Positions 9,147 to 20,421 of a DNA stretch of 64,000 bases are shown piece by piece (within the stretch, counting starts at the first letter, position 1; every line of letters begins with the position of its first letter). The notes beneath the pieces were generated by a model. That model had not been told where the DNA came from. It did no database searches and saw nothing but the letters and a program-made list of their open reading frames with translations. Origin of the DNA: Thamnaconus septentrionalis. Lineage: Eukaryota > Chordata > Actinopteri > Tetraodontiformes > Monacanthidae. Made by a program: the position numbers and the translations under genes. The stretch lies in NCBI GenBank assembly GCA_009823395.1, contig CM020509.1:21613501-21677500 (forward strand), read 5' to 3'.

Positions 9147-10622
9147 TCACAACCTCTGCCTGTTTCCCCGTGGTTTTTGTTCTTCACCCACTCTACACCC
9201 CTTAGCCCAATGTGTGTCACTTCCACATTTAAAGCAGTGCTTACAGTCAATACCATCTTGCTGACATGCTACACAACGTCTCTTTGGTCTCTTAAAAACA
9301 TTAGCAGATTGCTTTGTTGGGTGATCATCAGTAGTCTTTCTCTCATGTTTGGCAGATTGTACAAGCAATGCAACTTGGCTTGTGAGCTCCCTGATTGCTG
9401 TGTGACTTTCCTCTAATTTTGTAAAGAGGGGATTTTCTTTGGTTGGTTTGGTTGGTTTAGCTGAGGGTGAAGTAGTCAGATGGTTGATGTCTTCCTCACT
9501 TGCTTCCACCACTTTTAGACGTGCTTTGTGAATGACCTTGTTTGTAGCTTTAATCTTTTGTGACCGCTCATTTTCATTATGCTGAGCAATTTGCATTTTT
9601 TGAAGCAGCAGTTCATCGCTACTGTTTTCATTCTGTAAATACATTCTCATCTCTGCTCTTACATTATCATTTGACAGACATGTCATGATAGACTGAAAGC
9701 ATTGACTATGGACCAACTCTTTGTTATATTTCAGGCCAGACTGGGCACGCTCAGATGCAAACAGGACTTTTTGGCGTAGATCAAGTACACGTACAGAGAA
9801 ATCAAGGGATTCTTCATAAGGACCTTGCACAGCTTCTGTCAGTTGTTGGTACAATACCGTTGCATCCTTTTCTGCATAATGAGCTCTTAAGATTTGTCGC
9901 AGAGTGGCAAGAGTGAGATCTGTTTTTCCCTCCAGGTAAATTCTTAATTTCAATCCAGCACTCACAGAACGTATCACTGCCTCCACAATTTCCACATCAG
10001 GATATCCCTTCCTTAAACCGTTTTCAATTTGGTGCTCAAGGCTGCTGAAGCTCAAGCCGTCTTTGGAGTTTGACTCACCAACATGTCCATTGATTCTAAA
10101 GTCTTTCCGGAAACTACTGTGGGCGGAAGACACACAGCTGCTCAACGATTCTCTGCATCCGCGCTGTGTCTCGTTGCCATGCGCCGCCGGTCTGTGCAGC
10201 GGCGATGGATGCGAAGTGCCGTCTCTCTGCTCACGCAACGATATGTCCGCTGCCTGGGCCGCCGTCGGCGTCGGGTTCGCTGCCTGGATCGCCTCCTCTT
10301 CCATCTCGCCGACCGCAGGTGAAAACACGAGTAGCATTGATCCCGCGGCGTCCGTCTCCAGCCGACTCTCAAGCATAACTTTCAATGTGTTGTTTAAGTC
10401 GAAAAGCACGGACATGCCTTCGTCTTCCCTCGCCAGCAACTCATCACGTTGACAAAACTTTATTACGTGCATGACAAGTGCGCAACGACTTTTGCCTTGT
10501 ATGAGTTTATTGTCTTTGCCAGCAATTGCACAGTACTCACACACTCGGTGAAGTTCCTTTACAAGTAACTCAAGTAACTTCTTTTCGGTTTCCAGCAGGT
10601 ACTCTTCTCGGTCTTCTGCCAT
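9147..10622 (-). CDS. Gag polyprotein of gypsy element 1
   Basis: This 491-residue frame starts at ATG 10622, 73 bases inside the primer site. The N-terminal half carries charged and helical sequence. The central part resembles a gypsy-type capsid, and the C-terminus has a zinc knuckle CFKCGSDTHWAKGC (CX2CX4HX4C) preceded by a second cysteine cluster (CVACQQDGIDCKHC). The last residues are basic, as in nucleocapsid. The frame is uninterrupted although the downstream pol is broken. Gag would form the particle and package the RNA. It shows no start conflict. Confidence 0.85.
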   Translation of the reverse strand: MAEDREEYLLETEKKLLELLVKELHRVCEYCAIAGKDNKLIQGKSRCALVMHVIKFCQRDELLAREDEGMSVLFDLNNTLKVMLESRLETDAAGSMLLVFSPAVGEMEEEAIQAANPTPTAAQAADISLREQRDGTSHPSPLHRPAAHGNETQRGCRESLSSCVSSAHSSFRKDFRINGHVGESNSKDGLSFSSLEHQIENGLRKGYPDVEIVEAVIRSVSAGLKLRIYLEGKTDLTLATLRQILRAHYAEKDATVLYQQLTEAVQGPYEESLDFSVRVLDLRQKVLFASERAQSGLKYNKELVHSQCFQSIMTCLSNDNVRAEMRMYLQNENSSDELLLQKMQIAQHNENERSQKIKATNKVIHKARLKVVEASEEDINHLTTSPSAKPTKPTKENPLFTKLEESHTAIRELTSQVALLVQSAKHERKTTDDHPTKQSANVFKRPKRRCVACQQDGIDCKHCFKCGSDTHWAKGCRVGEEQKPRGNRQRL

Positions 10623-10694
10623 CTTGCTTTGCTAGCACTTTCCACGTCTTTCTTTTGTCCAAAACCGGGGAGTTATCCTTCGTGAAGCAATATA

Positions 10695-10712
10695 ATCTCA
10701 GTGGAACCTCCA
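10695..10712 (-). promoter_or_regulatory. Putative primer binding site of gypsy element 1
   Basis: The minus-strand sequence TGGAGGTTCCACTGAGAT lies three bases after the LTR end. It has the form of an 18-nt complement to a tRNA 3' end (TGG start). It looks like a leucine-type acceptor end, but I cannot verify this. Confidence 0.55.
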
Positions 10713-10715
10713 AAT

Positions 10716-11048
10716 TGTTACACCACTCACTGCAAACGACTCTTGTGGTGTGGGAAAAACGTTCATTTATTTGCTTTCACAGACAGGAAAACTCCGGGAA
10801 ACAGCTAAGCAGCAGGCACACAGCAACACCAGGCAAAATCACTTCTTCCGGGCTCGACTATTGACTGCATAATCGTCTTGCTCTGATTCTGTATACTGTA
10901 ACGGTGTATAACCGATCGCTACCTGCTGGCAGGTGGAGCACATGAACTTGTCCCCTCCTATACACATCAAACAGTTTGAAAGAGTGAGAACCCTCAAATG
11001 AAACAAGTGCAAAATAAACTCCTTACAGGTGCCACACTGTCAGCAACA
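10716..11048 (-). repeat. 5' LTR of gypsy element 1
   Basis: On the minus strand it begins TGTTGC and ends GTAACA (333 bp), with an AAATAAA signal near 10767-10773 and the primer site just downstream. The 3' LTR is not found: the left end of the element is replaced by the abutting plus-strand element at 5367. Confidence 0.65.
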
Positions 11049-12808
11049 AGCATTTGGTGTCATACTGGTGTAGAACACTTATGGCCTAATTAATAAGAAA
11101 TTACATATTTATGAATCACCCGCAATGCTCAGATTGTTGCTGCTTTTCTGCTTATATGAGCCGTGAACTGTTGCAATATAGAACCATGGGCAGTAAATTC
11201 AGGGCTCTCAAGTTTTGAATACAGACCAGAGTGACACCCAACCCCCAATATTATTCACATTATCATCAGTGTGGTTGCTGTTATAAGAGCTGCTCAGGCT
11301 TACAGAAGTCTGACACTAGGCACCGACAATTAAACCAAGTACAACATCTTATGAGTGAGTGAGTGAGTGAGTGACTATGACCTGTGTTTTTTGGTATCAG
11401 TGTTTGTGGCCTTTTTGGACCCAGTAATAATCTGTGATGTTGGCTTCCACTTAAAACAGTTTGGCTCAAGTCCTGCCATTTTCAAGGTCATATGCAATGA
11501 TTCACGCATCTATGGCCAGGATTATGATCATAAAATATGACATGCTTTTAAAAGTGACCTATGAAAACAGCAGTGTTTATTTTGTAAACGACAACGTTTA
11601 CTAAATGTAAACACTATTTCAGCAACAGGTATATTAGCTCAGCACTAAGCAGCAGAACTAGCAGCTAGTTGGTCAGCCGTTAACACAACAAACCCGCTGT
11701 CTTTCACAGTGAAACCATTTTACTTATTGACTACCATCATTCAAACCTAAGATGGTTCGCTGATGTGTGTGACTATTTATGACTCGCTCCGTTCGCATAC
11801 TCCGGTGGTCTCTGTGATGCTCATAGCTTCTGATCCAGTCGTAACTTCCGGTTGTAGCAGAAGTGCTTTTTTCATTAGTTGTTGCGTTCAGATTTACCTA
11901 GATACCGTAGTGCTTGTGTTTCTGGTTGACTACACCATAGCCAATCAGAAACAACTTTCTTTTTTTGACTGACGGTACTGACACAGGCGCTCTGATGGGA
12001 GATGTGCTCGATTCCTGCCGGTTCCGTAGCGAGAGCGGCTGCTGATTTCTGGTTGTTATCATTTTTGTCATAGACTAAAAGACCATAAATGAAAAATTAG
12101 GAATAGAAAGATTAATTCTGAAGCCCGTTTCAGGTCAAAGGTCATCCCGGCAGCAGGGTTATAATCGCTAACGAAAACAAACGAAATAACCAAAAATAAA
12201 ATTGGAAAAACAATTCCGTTGAACTGAAATAGATGAAAAAAACGACAAAAACGATAATTAACTTAAACTTTTTGTGTGTTTAAAAAAAATGAACTAAAAC
12301 AAACTTAAACTGAAGTCATATTTCATTGCGTTTACGTCTCTGTCAAATCAATATTTGCCTAAGAAATGTTTCGTTTTAGTTTTACGCAGCAGCACCTAAA
12401 TGCACCTCGCGTTCTGTGGCGTCACCCCTCTTTCACAGCAGTAGGTTAACGAGCGACTCACTGCGGCGGGAAAGTCCGATATACCACTTTTTCGAATATG
12501 ACGAGGAGTTGGCAAAAGCCAATGTCTTGTTGTGGCAAGAGACAAAATATGTGGCTGGCTTCTAAAGGGGAAAAATGTGGTGTCGGCACGGAAATAAGGA
12601 GCAGCGGTTTAGAACACAAAATCGTTTACTAGGCAGTCAGCAATAAGAACATGTGTACAGCAGCAGTACGTTAGCAACACGTAGGGCCATCATCACTCAG
12701 GAGCAACTTCTTCTTTTCGCCTTCTTCCTTTCTCCGTCACACCGCCACCTAGAGTTCACTCAACGAACACAACAAAAGTGCTTGTGGAACTTGGAAAAGG
12801 GCAAAGAT
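11049..12808. other. No gene recognised; simple and transposon-like sequence
   Basis: I see no supported coding region. A short (GAGT)n tract lies at about 11350-11373. The stretch from about 12155 (starting CAGGGTTATAATCGCTAACG and then rich in AAAACGAAA) resembles one end of a known type of fish hAT element, but no partner end was found. Confidence 0.5.
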
Positions 12809-13637
12809 CAGGGGTGCTCACACCTTTTCAACATGCAAGCTACTTTTAAAATGACCAAGTCAAAAAGATCCACCTACTATAAAATAGGAAAACATATTAA
12901 TTCAGAAATATATTTGTAGTCCAGTGATAAAGAAAGAAAGAAAGAAAGAAGGAAGGAAAGAAAAAAAGAGGATTAAATGGGTCAACATGTTCCCATGTGC
13001 ATGTATGCTTATCATTGCACAGAAAACTCATGGTTTAAAATTGTTAAGGTTATCTGCCGATGTTTTATTTTATCAGTAAAAGTATGTTTACTTTAAGATG
13101 TTTTGCTGTATATTTTTGCCTTTTTCAGCGCATAGGTTAGGGATAATTGGTGTGTGTGTGTGTGTGTGTGTGTGTGGGGAACGCAGACGTTTTGCTAGCA
13201 GCATCTCCCAGGATCTCCAGCGCGTCTGCGGTGCGTGCGCACTTTGAAGCGCATTTTCTGAGCGAGGCGTCTCCATCAGTTTACGCCAGAATAGCAAGCA
13301 CACGCGAAATCCCCGGTAGTTTCACGTGTATTTAAAGAAAACAACAGCGAAACTCTCTTTCCTGTGTTCATTATAGTTTCAGATTTAAAATTAAATCTAC
13401 TTTATGTCTCCTTTATTTGATCTGAACAGTGCCGAAGCCGATACGTCACATTTACGTTTCACTGTAAAACACAGCACATATAAAAACAAAATCCAGCACA
13501 TTGTACATTATAACGAAAATCAACCAGATCCACCGTGTTTTCTAATCATTGACTTCCTGCCTGAACCATTCTACCTGCTGGAATTGACGCGGACGCGATT
13601 GACCAGTAGATGGCGATCGTCTTAATGGGCACCCCTG
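12809..13637. mobile_element. Non-autonomous hAT element with 8-bp target duplication
   Basis: The left end reads CAGGGGTGCTCACACC and the right end, reverse-complemented, reads CAGGGGTGCCCATTAAG. The flanks GCAAAGAT (12801-12808) and GCATAGAT (13638-13645) match at 7 of 8 bases. This fits the hAT hallmark of short CAGGG termini and an 8-bp duplication. The interior has no transposase. It holds a (GAAA)n tract near 12930-12960 and a (GT)n tract at 13149-13178. Confidence 0.88.
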
Positions 13638-14021
13638 GCATAGATGCTTCTGTAACTTGGGCATTGATGTACAGGACAGGGGGCTCCATCCTATCACCTA
13701 TCCTCTCCTCACTCTCTCCCTAAACTCTCCAAACTATACGCTATCTAGTCTCAAACTCTCCAAACTATAAACGCTATCCAAAATCTAGTCATCCAAACTC
13801 TCTCCAAATCTCAACTGACTGCAACTCTCCTACAATAACCCCCATTTTGAATGGAGCCTGAGGGATCTATATAAGCCGTTAAACCTTGCGGCAAAATCTC
13901 AACCACTTCCCGAAGCAATCACGTGGTACAGCCGGGCGGCGAGGCTTCGGACGTCATCATTTTTGGCTCCTCCCCTAAATGAAGCAAGCCTCGATACACG
14001 CTTTGCGGAAACACCCCCCAT
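13638..14021. other. Interval without a gene
   Basis: C/T-rich sequence with short internal repeats (CTCTCCAAACTAT-type, about 13720-13800). A segment at 13920-13995 partly resembles, in inverted orientation, 18140-18210. The two may be subterminal parts of the hAT relic at 16300-17946. No coding feature is seen. Confidence 0.4.
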
Positions 14022-15915
14022 CATAATATAATATAATATAAACTTTTATTTGTACAGCGCTAAATCACAACCAATGGCGTCTCAAAGCGCTTTATACAAT
14101 CAGAGAGAACCAACTGGGCCCCCGGAGCAAGCAAGATGCGACAGTGGCTGGGAAAAACTCCCCTGTGGGAAGAAACCTAGGGCAGAACCAGACTCCAGAG
14201 GGCCATCATCTGCCTATGAGTAGTTGGGGTGAAATACAAAAATAGAGGAGAGACAGAGAAAGAGAGAAAGTAGTAGAGTGAGCCAGGGTGGCAGACAGGA
14301 CAGAGTGAAAAACAGATACACCAACCAGGCATTCACAAAACGGATATAAACACAAAGAATAGGAAATAATTCAAGGCTGCTGTCCGTGTGGGCTGTAAGT
14401 GTCCATGCTTTGGAAGGCAAGAGCCTATCCCGACGGACAATCTGCCGATAGGACTAGTCCAGGTCCTAGGCGTGGTGGTGGGACAAGCGATGACACCAAG
14501 ACCCCCAGGACAGCACAATCCAGCTCCTGGCGCAGTGGTCATCACCTGCCGGGGACACAGAGACTGCGGCAGTATCATGCATATCGAGCATACTGTACAA
14601 AGCATAATGAGAGCTAGTTTGGACAGAGTAGATAGAGTCAAAAGAGTCAAAGATTGATTGAGTGAGGAGAGTGATAGGCGCTCCGCCTGCACAGAGCAAC
14701 GATCCCTGTGGCGGGGCGAAAGATCTCCCTCCACGGCGTAAGCTATAGCAGCAACAACTGACAGTGGATGGAATCTAACTATAAGCTTTAAGAAAAAGGA
14801 AAGTCTTAAGTCTACTCCTAAATAAACTAACTGTGTCTGCCCCTCACCGAGGCTGGAAGATGATTCCAAAATAAAGGTGCCAGGAAACTGAAACACCTAC
14901 CTCCTGACCTAACTCTAGAAATTTTGGGATAACTAAAGACCTGAATCCTCAGAGCGAAGGGCTCTTGGAGGATGATAAAGTTCAATTAGTTCCCTAATAT
15001 AAGAAGGAGCCTGAGAATGAAGAGCTTTGTAAGTTAAAACTAGAATCTTAAATTCAATTCTAAATTTGACAGGCAGCCAATGCAAGGAAGCTAAGATTGG
15101 AGTAATATGCTGCCTCCTTCTAGTTCCGGTTAACAATCGTGCCGCAGAGTTTTGGATTAACTGTAATGTCCTAAGGGATGAATTTGGGCATCCTGCTAGT
15201 ACCGAGTTACAGTAATCTAGCCTAGATGTAACAAAAGCATGGATTATTTTTTCAGCGTCTTTGAAGGACAAAAAACCTCGAATTTTGGCAATGTTTCTTA
15301 AGTGGAAAAAAGCTGACCTACCCACATTCTGAATATGAGAATTAAAGGTCAGGTCCTGATCAAAAGTGACTCAAGATTCCTCACAGTAGAACTGGGTGTA
15401 GTACCAAATAGACCACCCTGTCCATCAAAGGCTCTGTCCCTACTCTCTCATGAACCAAATATAATGACCTCAGTTTTATCGGTATTAAGCAACAAGAAAT
15501 TCTGTGTCATCCAAGTTCTAACATCACGAAGACAAGATTCCAATTTGGCCAACTGATGAGCCTCATTTGCCTTAAAAGACAAGTACAGCTGTGTGTCATC
15601 TGCATAGGAATGGAAACTGATGTTATGCTTTCTGATGATGTCACCAAGAGGTGACATGTAGATGTTGAAGAGGAGTGGTCCAAGTACAGATCCTTGCGGG
15701 ACACCATGACTAACCCTCCTACGTTCCGATGAATGATTATGAACATGAACAAACTGAAAGCGGTCAGACAAGTAAGATCCAAACCAGTCCAAGGCGCGAT
15801 CCTTGATGCCAATAGCATTTTCTAATCTCCTAAGAAGAATGCTGTGGTCAACTGTATCAAATGCTGCACTGAGATCTAGAAGGACCAGAACAGAGAGAAG
15901 ACCTCGGTCATCATT
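14022..15915 (-). mobile_element. 5'-truncated L2/CR1-type LINE
   Basis: The minus-strand order is RT (from about 15915), a C-terminal conserved region, a long 3' UTR (about 14930-14045) and a short (TATAT)n tail at 14022-14041. The 3' UTR contains the common fish segment TTTATTTGTACAGCGCTAAA in forward orientation. The same 3' end recurs at 31774-31895. The endonuclease domain is absent, as expected for 5' truncation on insertion. Confidence 0.85.
14933..15915 (-). pseudogene. LINE reverse transcriptase, frameshifted
   Basis: The first frame carries RT motifs DLSAAFDTVDHS, HGVPQGSVLGPLLF and the catalytic YADDTQLY, then stops at 15448. The second frame (14933-15325) carries the conserved post-RT region (DAEKIIHAFVTSRLDYCNS, LASLHWLPVKFRI). 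At least one indel and stop separate them. The family would reverse-transcribe its own RNA at a nicked target; this copy cannot make the full protein. Confidence 0.85.
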
Positions 15916-16299
15916 ACTCCACACACGCTTCCAAGCCTCGACGCGTCTCGTAACATCATTACTGTCTAGGTTGGGGCAGTTGGACACTGTTGCTGAGTTT
16001 AACATGGCAACAGGCAACCAAGAAATTTTGCTAGTGCAATAACATTTATGAAAAAAACAAAAAAACAAAATAGAGCTCTTCAAATATTAATAAGATAATA
16101 AAAAAATAATAAAGTTCAAAAGAAAGTGTCAAATTCTCCTATGTCAGGAGATAAAGAATGTTGTTTGTGTGGTGTGTGAAAAGTCAGTCTGTTGTCAGTC
16201 ACTTCAATGTCTGTCGCTTCCAGTTTGTCTGTCTGTTCTGCTGTATCTATCTATTTTACTACCCGGCTAGATTTTTGTGATGAACGTTCTTATCTGTCA

Positions 16300-17946
16300 A
16301 TGTGGAATGAGTAGGTGTTGATGCTCCTCGGAGTTGATCCCGTTCCTGAGACTCGGCGTAGTTGTCCAGGAAGGCCCACAAGTTGTACTTTTCTTCACCA
16401 ACACTGGCAGATGTTGCTGTCTCCAGTGGCACATCTTCTGCCGACCCATCAATAAGACTGGAACACTCTCGTGTCAGCCTTTCTACAGCAGCCTGAGCAT
16501 TGCTTTGATTAATAAAGCCAGCCTGTTAAAACCGTGGATCCAAGATGGTGGCCACAGACCACCACTCTCACCTTTTTCCAAGCCACTGAATTTTTCACTC
16601 AAATTAGTATTCAAATTGTTGGCAAGCGTGACCCCAAGACTTGGAGCTATTTGGGCACATTTGGCAGAAATGACACGCCTCAGCATTTTGGCTATAGGAA
16701 TTGCCTTTGACCCCGACACACTCCTTTCCTCAGAAAGCTCAACAGTTGCCTGAGACTGGCCTTCAAACTGTCAGGTACTGGGTGATTTCTGCATAGTCAT
16801 CAGCAGTGAAAGGCACTTTGTCAGTGCTAAGTGATGCCAGGGCTGCCCCCGAAAGGTTCTCTCTGCACATAAAGCCTATGGAGCATGGCATAAGTGTTGT
16901 TTCATCTGGTTTCGACCTCTTGAACAAGCTTTTTTGTGGGGGGCATGCCAACATTAGCTTGAATAGAGCACAACTTTTCCTTTGCTTTTGAACTGGACTT
17001 GAAGTGTTCCGCTATTTTGCCGGCCCTACTGCGCATGTTTTACAGCTCAGAAGTCTGACAGTGTTTTTTATTTTATTTTTAACAGTTAAATTGAGCATGT
17101 GGGCAAAGCAATAAATATGTCTAACATTTAACATATATTGTGAGCTCCATCAGTAACCATCCCACAGGCCTTTTTTGTGATTACAAACTCTGCCATCAAA
17201 TTTGCAATTGCTTCTAAAATATTAGCTTCTGTGTGGGTCAAAGTAAAATACTGCACACCTAAAAGCACAGTAGCCAGATCTAGGCTGTCTGATACATAAT
17301 AGCAAGTGACATCAAGGGACGCATCCATGTTGACTGATGTCCACATGTTTGTAGTCAAACTAACAGCTGAAGTTTGCTTAATTTCTGCCAAGGCCTTCTC
17401 TTTTGTTAAAGTGTACCTTGCTTCCACCATTGCCTTTACAGTTTTGCGGCTTGGAATGGAGTTTGATGGGTCCAGGATTTTAATGAAATTTTGGAAACCT
17501 TCATCCTCAACGATGGGGAAAAAAGGCTGACCATCTTTAATTATCATGTCCACCAAGGTCTCATCCAGTATTTGTTTTCTGGACACTGTGTGGGAGAAGG
17601 TTTGCGATATGATACACTAAATAGGCACATACATATATACAGTGTGTATATATTTAGCTTACTGTCAGGATTTCCAGTGTTGACGGGGTCACTGGTTTGC
17701 TGGGTATGATTGTCATCATGCCTAGCACGCAAGTGTCTCAGCATAGATGTGTTTTTGCTGGAAGACAACTCTTGTGTGCAGAGCAAACAACGCACCTGCA
17801 ATTGTAATTTTGAGACCCATTTAAAAATACAATTCGATTATGGAAACGTAAAATGTATTCCATAAACTGCATTATACCTTATTTGGTGGTATGAGATCAA
17901 AATGATCCCAAACTTTAGAATGTCGCTTATTGGTGGTACTGGCCAT
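16300..17946 (-). pseudogene. hAT-type transposase with split BED zinc finger (ZBED-like), internally deleted
   Basis: A BED finger is split by a short intron. Exon 17946-17878 gives KRHSKVWDHFDLIPPNK, and after GTATAA...TTGCAG the frame resumes at 17795 with VRCLLC and then LRHLRARH. The transposase body follows at 17586-17128 (TNMWTSVNMDASLDVTCYY, a typical hAT RNase H-like segment). Parts of the C-terminal half are at 16954-16763 (DDYAEITQYLTV) and 16719-16300 (KAIPIAKMLRR, YNLWAFLDNYAESQ) in shifted frames. Sequence between 17128 and 16954 is missing, and the C-terminal dimerisation region was not found. The element probably extends right to about 18325, where a hAT-like end GGTGATGGGCAAATGATACC is present in reverse complement. 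Confidence 0.8.
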
Positions 17947-19227
17947 AAAACTTGCCAAAATACTCTCACTCCAAATCTCTCGCTCCTCACAACCCCATTT
18001 CGAAGCATAATGAAGCATCTTCTATAGCTGGTATGGCACCAAACGACTCAAATCTGTCAAGCTGTCATTGGCTCAGAACGCATTAAAATGCCATTAGCCA
18101 ATGACACATAAAGAATATGAGCCAATGAAAAGCTTCAAAACATTTTGAAGCAATGAAGCGTGAAACAAAGCGGTGATGACGTTCGACGCTTCGAATGTCA
18201 ACGGTCACGTGAAACTGGTGTTTTGATACAAGCTCCGACACAGCGTTTCCAATCACTCCGCTTCAGGAAGAGTGACACAAGCTCCAAAGGCTCGGTATCA
18301 TTTGCCCATCACCAACTTTCATAGCCGTATTGAGTTGTCACTCGGTTCTGAGGTCTATTGCTTGTGCGATAAAATAAGACTTATTTTACTCATATCCTCT
18401 GCGGCTGAGTCCTGCCTCTATTCCCAGCCTGACAGCAACTAAAGCAGCTGTTCTCAACCTTGGTTTCCTTTAAAAAAAAGAAAAAAAAGAAAATATGCCA
18501 TCTGAAAGCTCCCTATGCATTTTCAAATATTTACCTTTTTAATGGCATGATTACAATCAATGTTGGGGTTTACAAAATGAGATCTGCATAAAGGTTGAGA
18601 ACCACTGCAGTATGCATACTTAATGAACCATTTCAAAATTTTTCAACCTCCCACTGTTTTTTTTTTTTTTTAATGAGCGTCAACAATATCCACTTGGCTC
18701 TTTCAAATTTAAAGTTCTGCAGGGGTTGCTCCAAACTTGGTTTTCCAGCAGTGACATCACTTCCACGCAGGCATATGGCAGTGATGTCACTACTAGATGA
18801 CTTTGGCATGACCCCTGTGGAACTTTACCAAATATAGATAAAAGTGATTATTTTGGCATTATTTGAGGCATATTAAAAATAGAGAAATGTTGACTAAGTG
18901 CTGAAATGGCCCTTTAATATTTTTTCAACGTATAATTCAATGGGTATATCTAGTTGAATCAATGTTCATGCAATTCTACGTTCTTTCAATGTTGATGACA
19001 ACATAGTTGATTCATTGGTTAGAGTAGTTGAATCAATGTTGTTGCAATTAGACATTCTTTCAATGTTTGAGTCAAGGTTTATTCATATTCTAGGTTCATT
19101 GAAAATTCAATATTTCTATGCTCATCATAGCGAGCAACTTCAACGTTATTGTCAATGTTCTGACAGCAGTGTTGGGGGCCAATTCCAATTCCTCCCTTAA
19201 CTCCTCAATCTCAGCCCTCACCCTTAA
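17947..19227. other. No gene; transposon end and degenerate repeats
   Basis: It contains the probable outer end of the hAT relic (to about 18325). A block at about 18950-19120 has imperfectly repeated segments around GTTGAATCAATGTT and TTCTTTCAATGTT. Nothing coding was recognised. Confidence 0.45.
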
Positions 19228-19501
19228 AGGTCCCATATTATGCCACTTTTCCACTTCTTAAAATAGTTCTCAAATGTGTAAAAGACCTGTCTGTGACCTG
19301 CATTAGTCAAAATTGACTTTGGATTTAATATTTTTGCTGTCCCTAAATCAGCAAAAAACTGCTCTGTTCAGAACAGCCCGTTTTAGGGCCTGTCACCTTT
19401 ATGTTAATGAGCTGCACCTGGCCACGCCTTTCTCTCGAACGGGCTGTGGCTTCGGCTCCAGTAGCCATGCGCTAATGTTGTGAATGCGAAGCGACTCGGT
19501 C

Positions 19502-19943
19502 ATGGCTAGCAGAAGCAGTGTGGTGCAACCGTACCAGTTTGAGCCAGAGTCTGACCCAGAGGGAGAGGCTTCGGCAGAAATACGGACTCAACGACTGCAG
19601 TAGGACATTTCAGAGTGGTAAGATACAAATACTGTGCGTCTTTCTATTTTAAAGTTTTCACTTTGTGCGATGTTACACTGTTACTTACACGTTAGCTCAT
19701 GCTAACGGCTTCGTCGCCCCGTTCTCGTCATTACTTCGAGCTCTTCTGGTGAAAGAGTATTTTTCTAAACAGTGCAGTAACGTTCTACTCATCTCTCCTC
19801 CGTATATTGTTCAAGTCTACCTATAAAAAAAAAGAAAGTTGTCGTCACGGAGCTGTTAATAACCCCAGCAAATACTCAGACTGCTACCAGCATAATGCTA
19901 AAACTAAAAGGATACTTAACTATCAAACTATGTAACTAGGCAA

Positions 19944-20040
<97 letters not shown>

Positions 20041-20421
20041 TGCAACGTTTTGTCTAAACATAGAAACGTAAGGCAAATGTCACAAGTCTTATCCAACTCT
20101 GCTTGTGTTGGCAACTTTCATTCAGGTGAAATTATAACTTTTTTCTTTTGACAGGTGCTCCTGTGGAAAATGTAACACCATGCCCACGGAGAAGGAAAAT
20201 GTATGCTGCTTGGAGATACCACAGGTAAGAGTCAAGATATCAAAAATGAAATCTAGTTTGTCTTGATTATGGTTTATTGCATACATCTTTGAGACACAAT
20301 GGCATTTATACTTTGTACCATCTTGTAGGTTTGCAGATGCCTGCAGGAGGTTGAGGGGGACCTCAAATGCATGGTGGACCATCCAGGATTGGAGCCAGTA
20401 TGCCTGAATAGGTTCATTTAA
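19502..20421 (+). pseudogene. P2X7 C-terminal (ballast) domain-like protein, three exons, premature stop
   Basis: Exon A is 19502-19617 (MASRSSVVQPYQFEPESD start, GT donor at 19618). Exon B is 20155-20224 (ACAG acceptor, GTAAGA donor), and exon C is 20329-20421. The exon A/B junction is in phase and gives the motif W-C-x-C-G-K-C-x-x-M-P-T-E-K-E-N-V-C-C. Exon C adds C-R-C-L and MVDHPGLEPVCL. This cysteine pattern is that of the zinc-binding intracellular domain of P2X7, which in fish also occurs as stand-alone proteins. No ion-channel part is present. A TAG at 19601-19603 breaks exon A and the C-terminal half of the usual domain is lacking, so this copy is dead. The intron between A and B holds the TA repeat. 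Confidence 0.75.
19947..20034. repeat. (TA)n microsatellite
   Basis: About 44 uninterrupted TA units inside intron 1 of the P2X7-ballast-like gene. The long frame of alternating Tyr/Ile codons here is an artefact of the repeat. Confidence 0.98.

Noticed and set aside
10063..10452. Plus-strand frames opposite gag (129 codons and smaller)
   Set aside because: Antisense shadows of a clear gag frame.
14333..14896. 187-codon minus-strand frame in the LINE 3' region
   Set aside because: Lies in the LINE 3' UTR, which recurs elsewhere as non-coding tail; no motif.
19923..20114. Open frame of alternating Ile and Tyr codons (also at 50824-51056)
   Set aside because: Pure (TA)n microsatellite translation.
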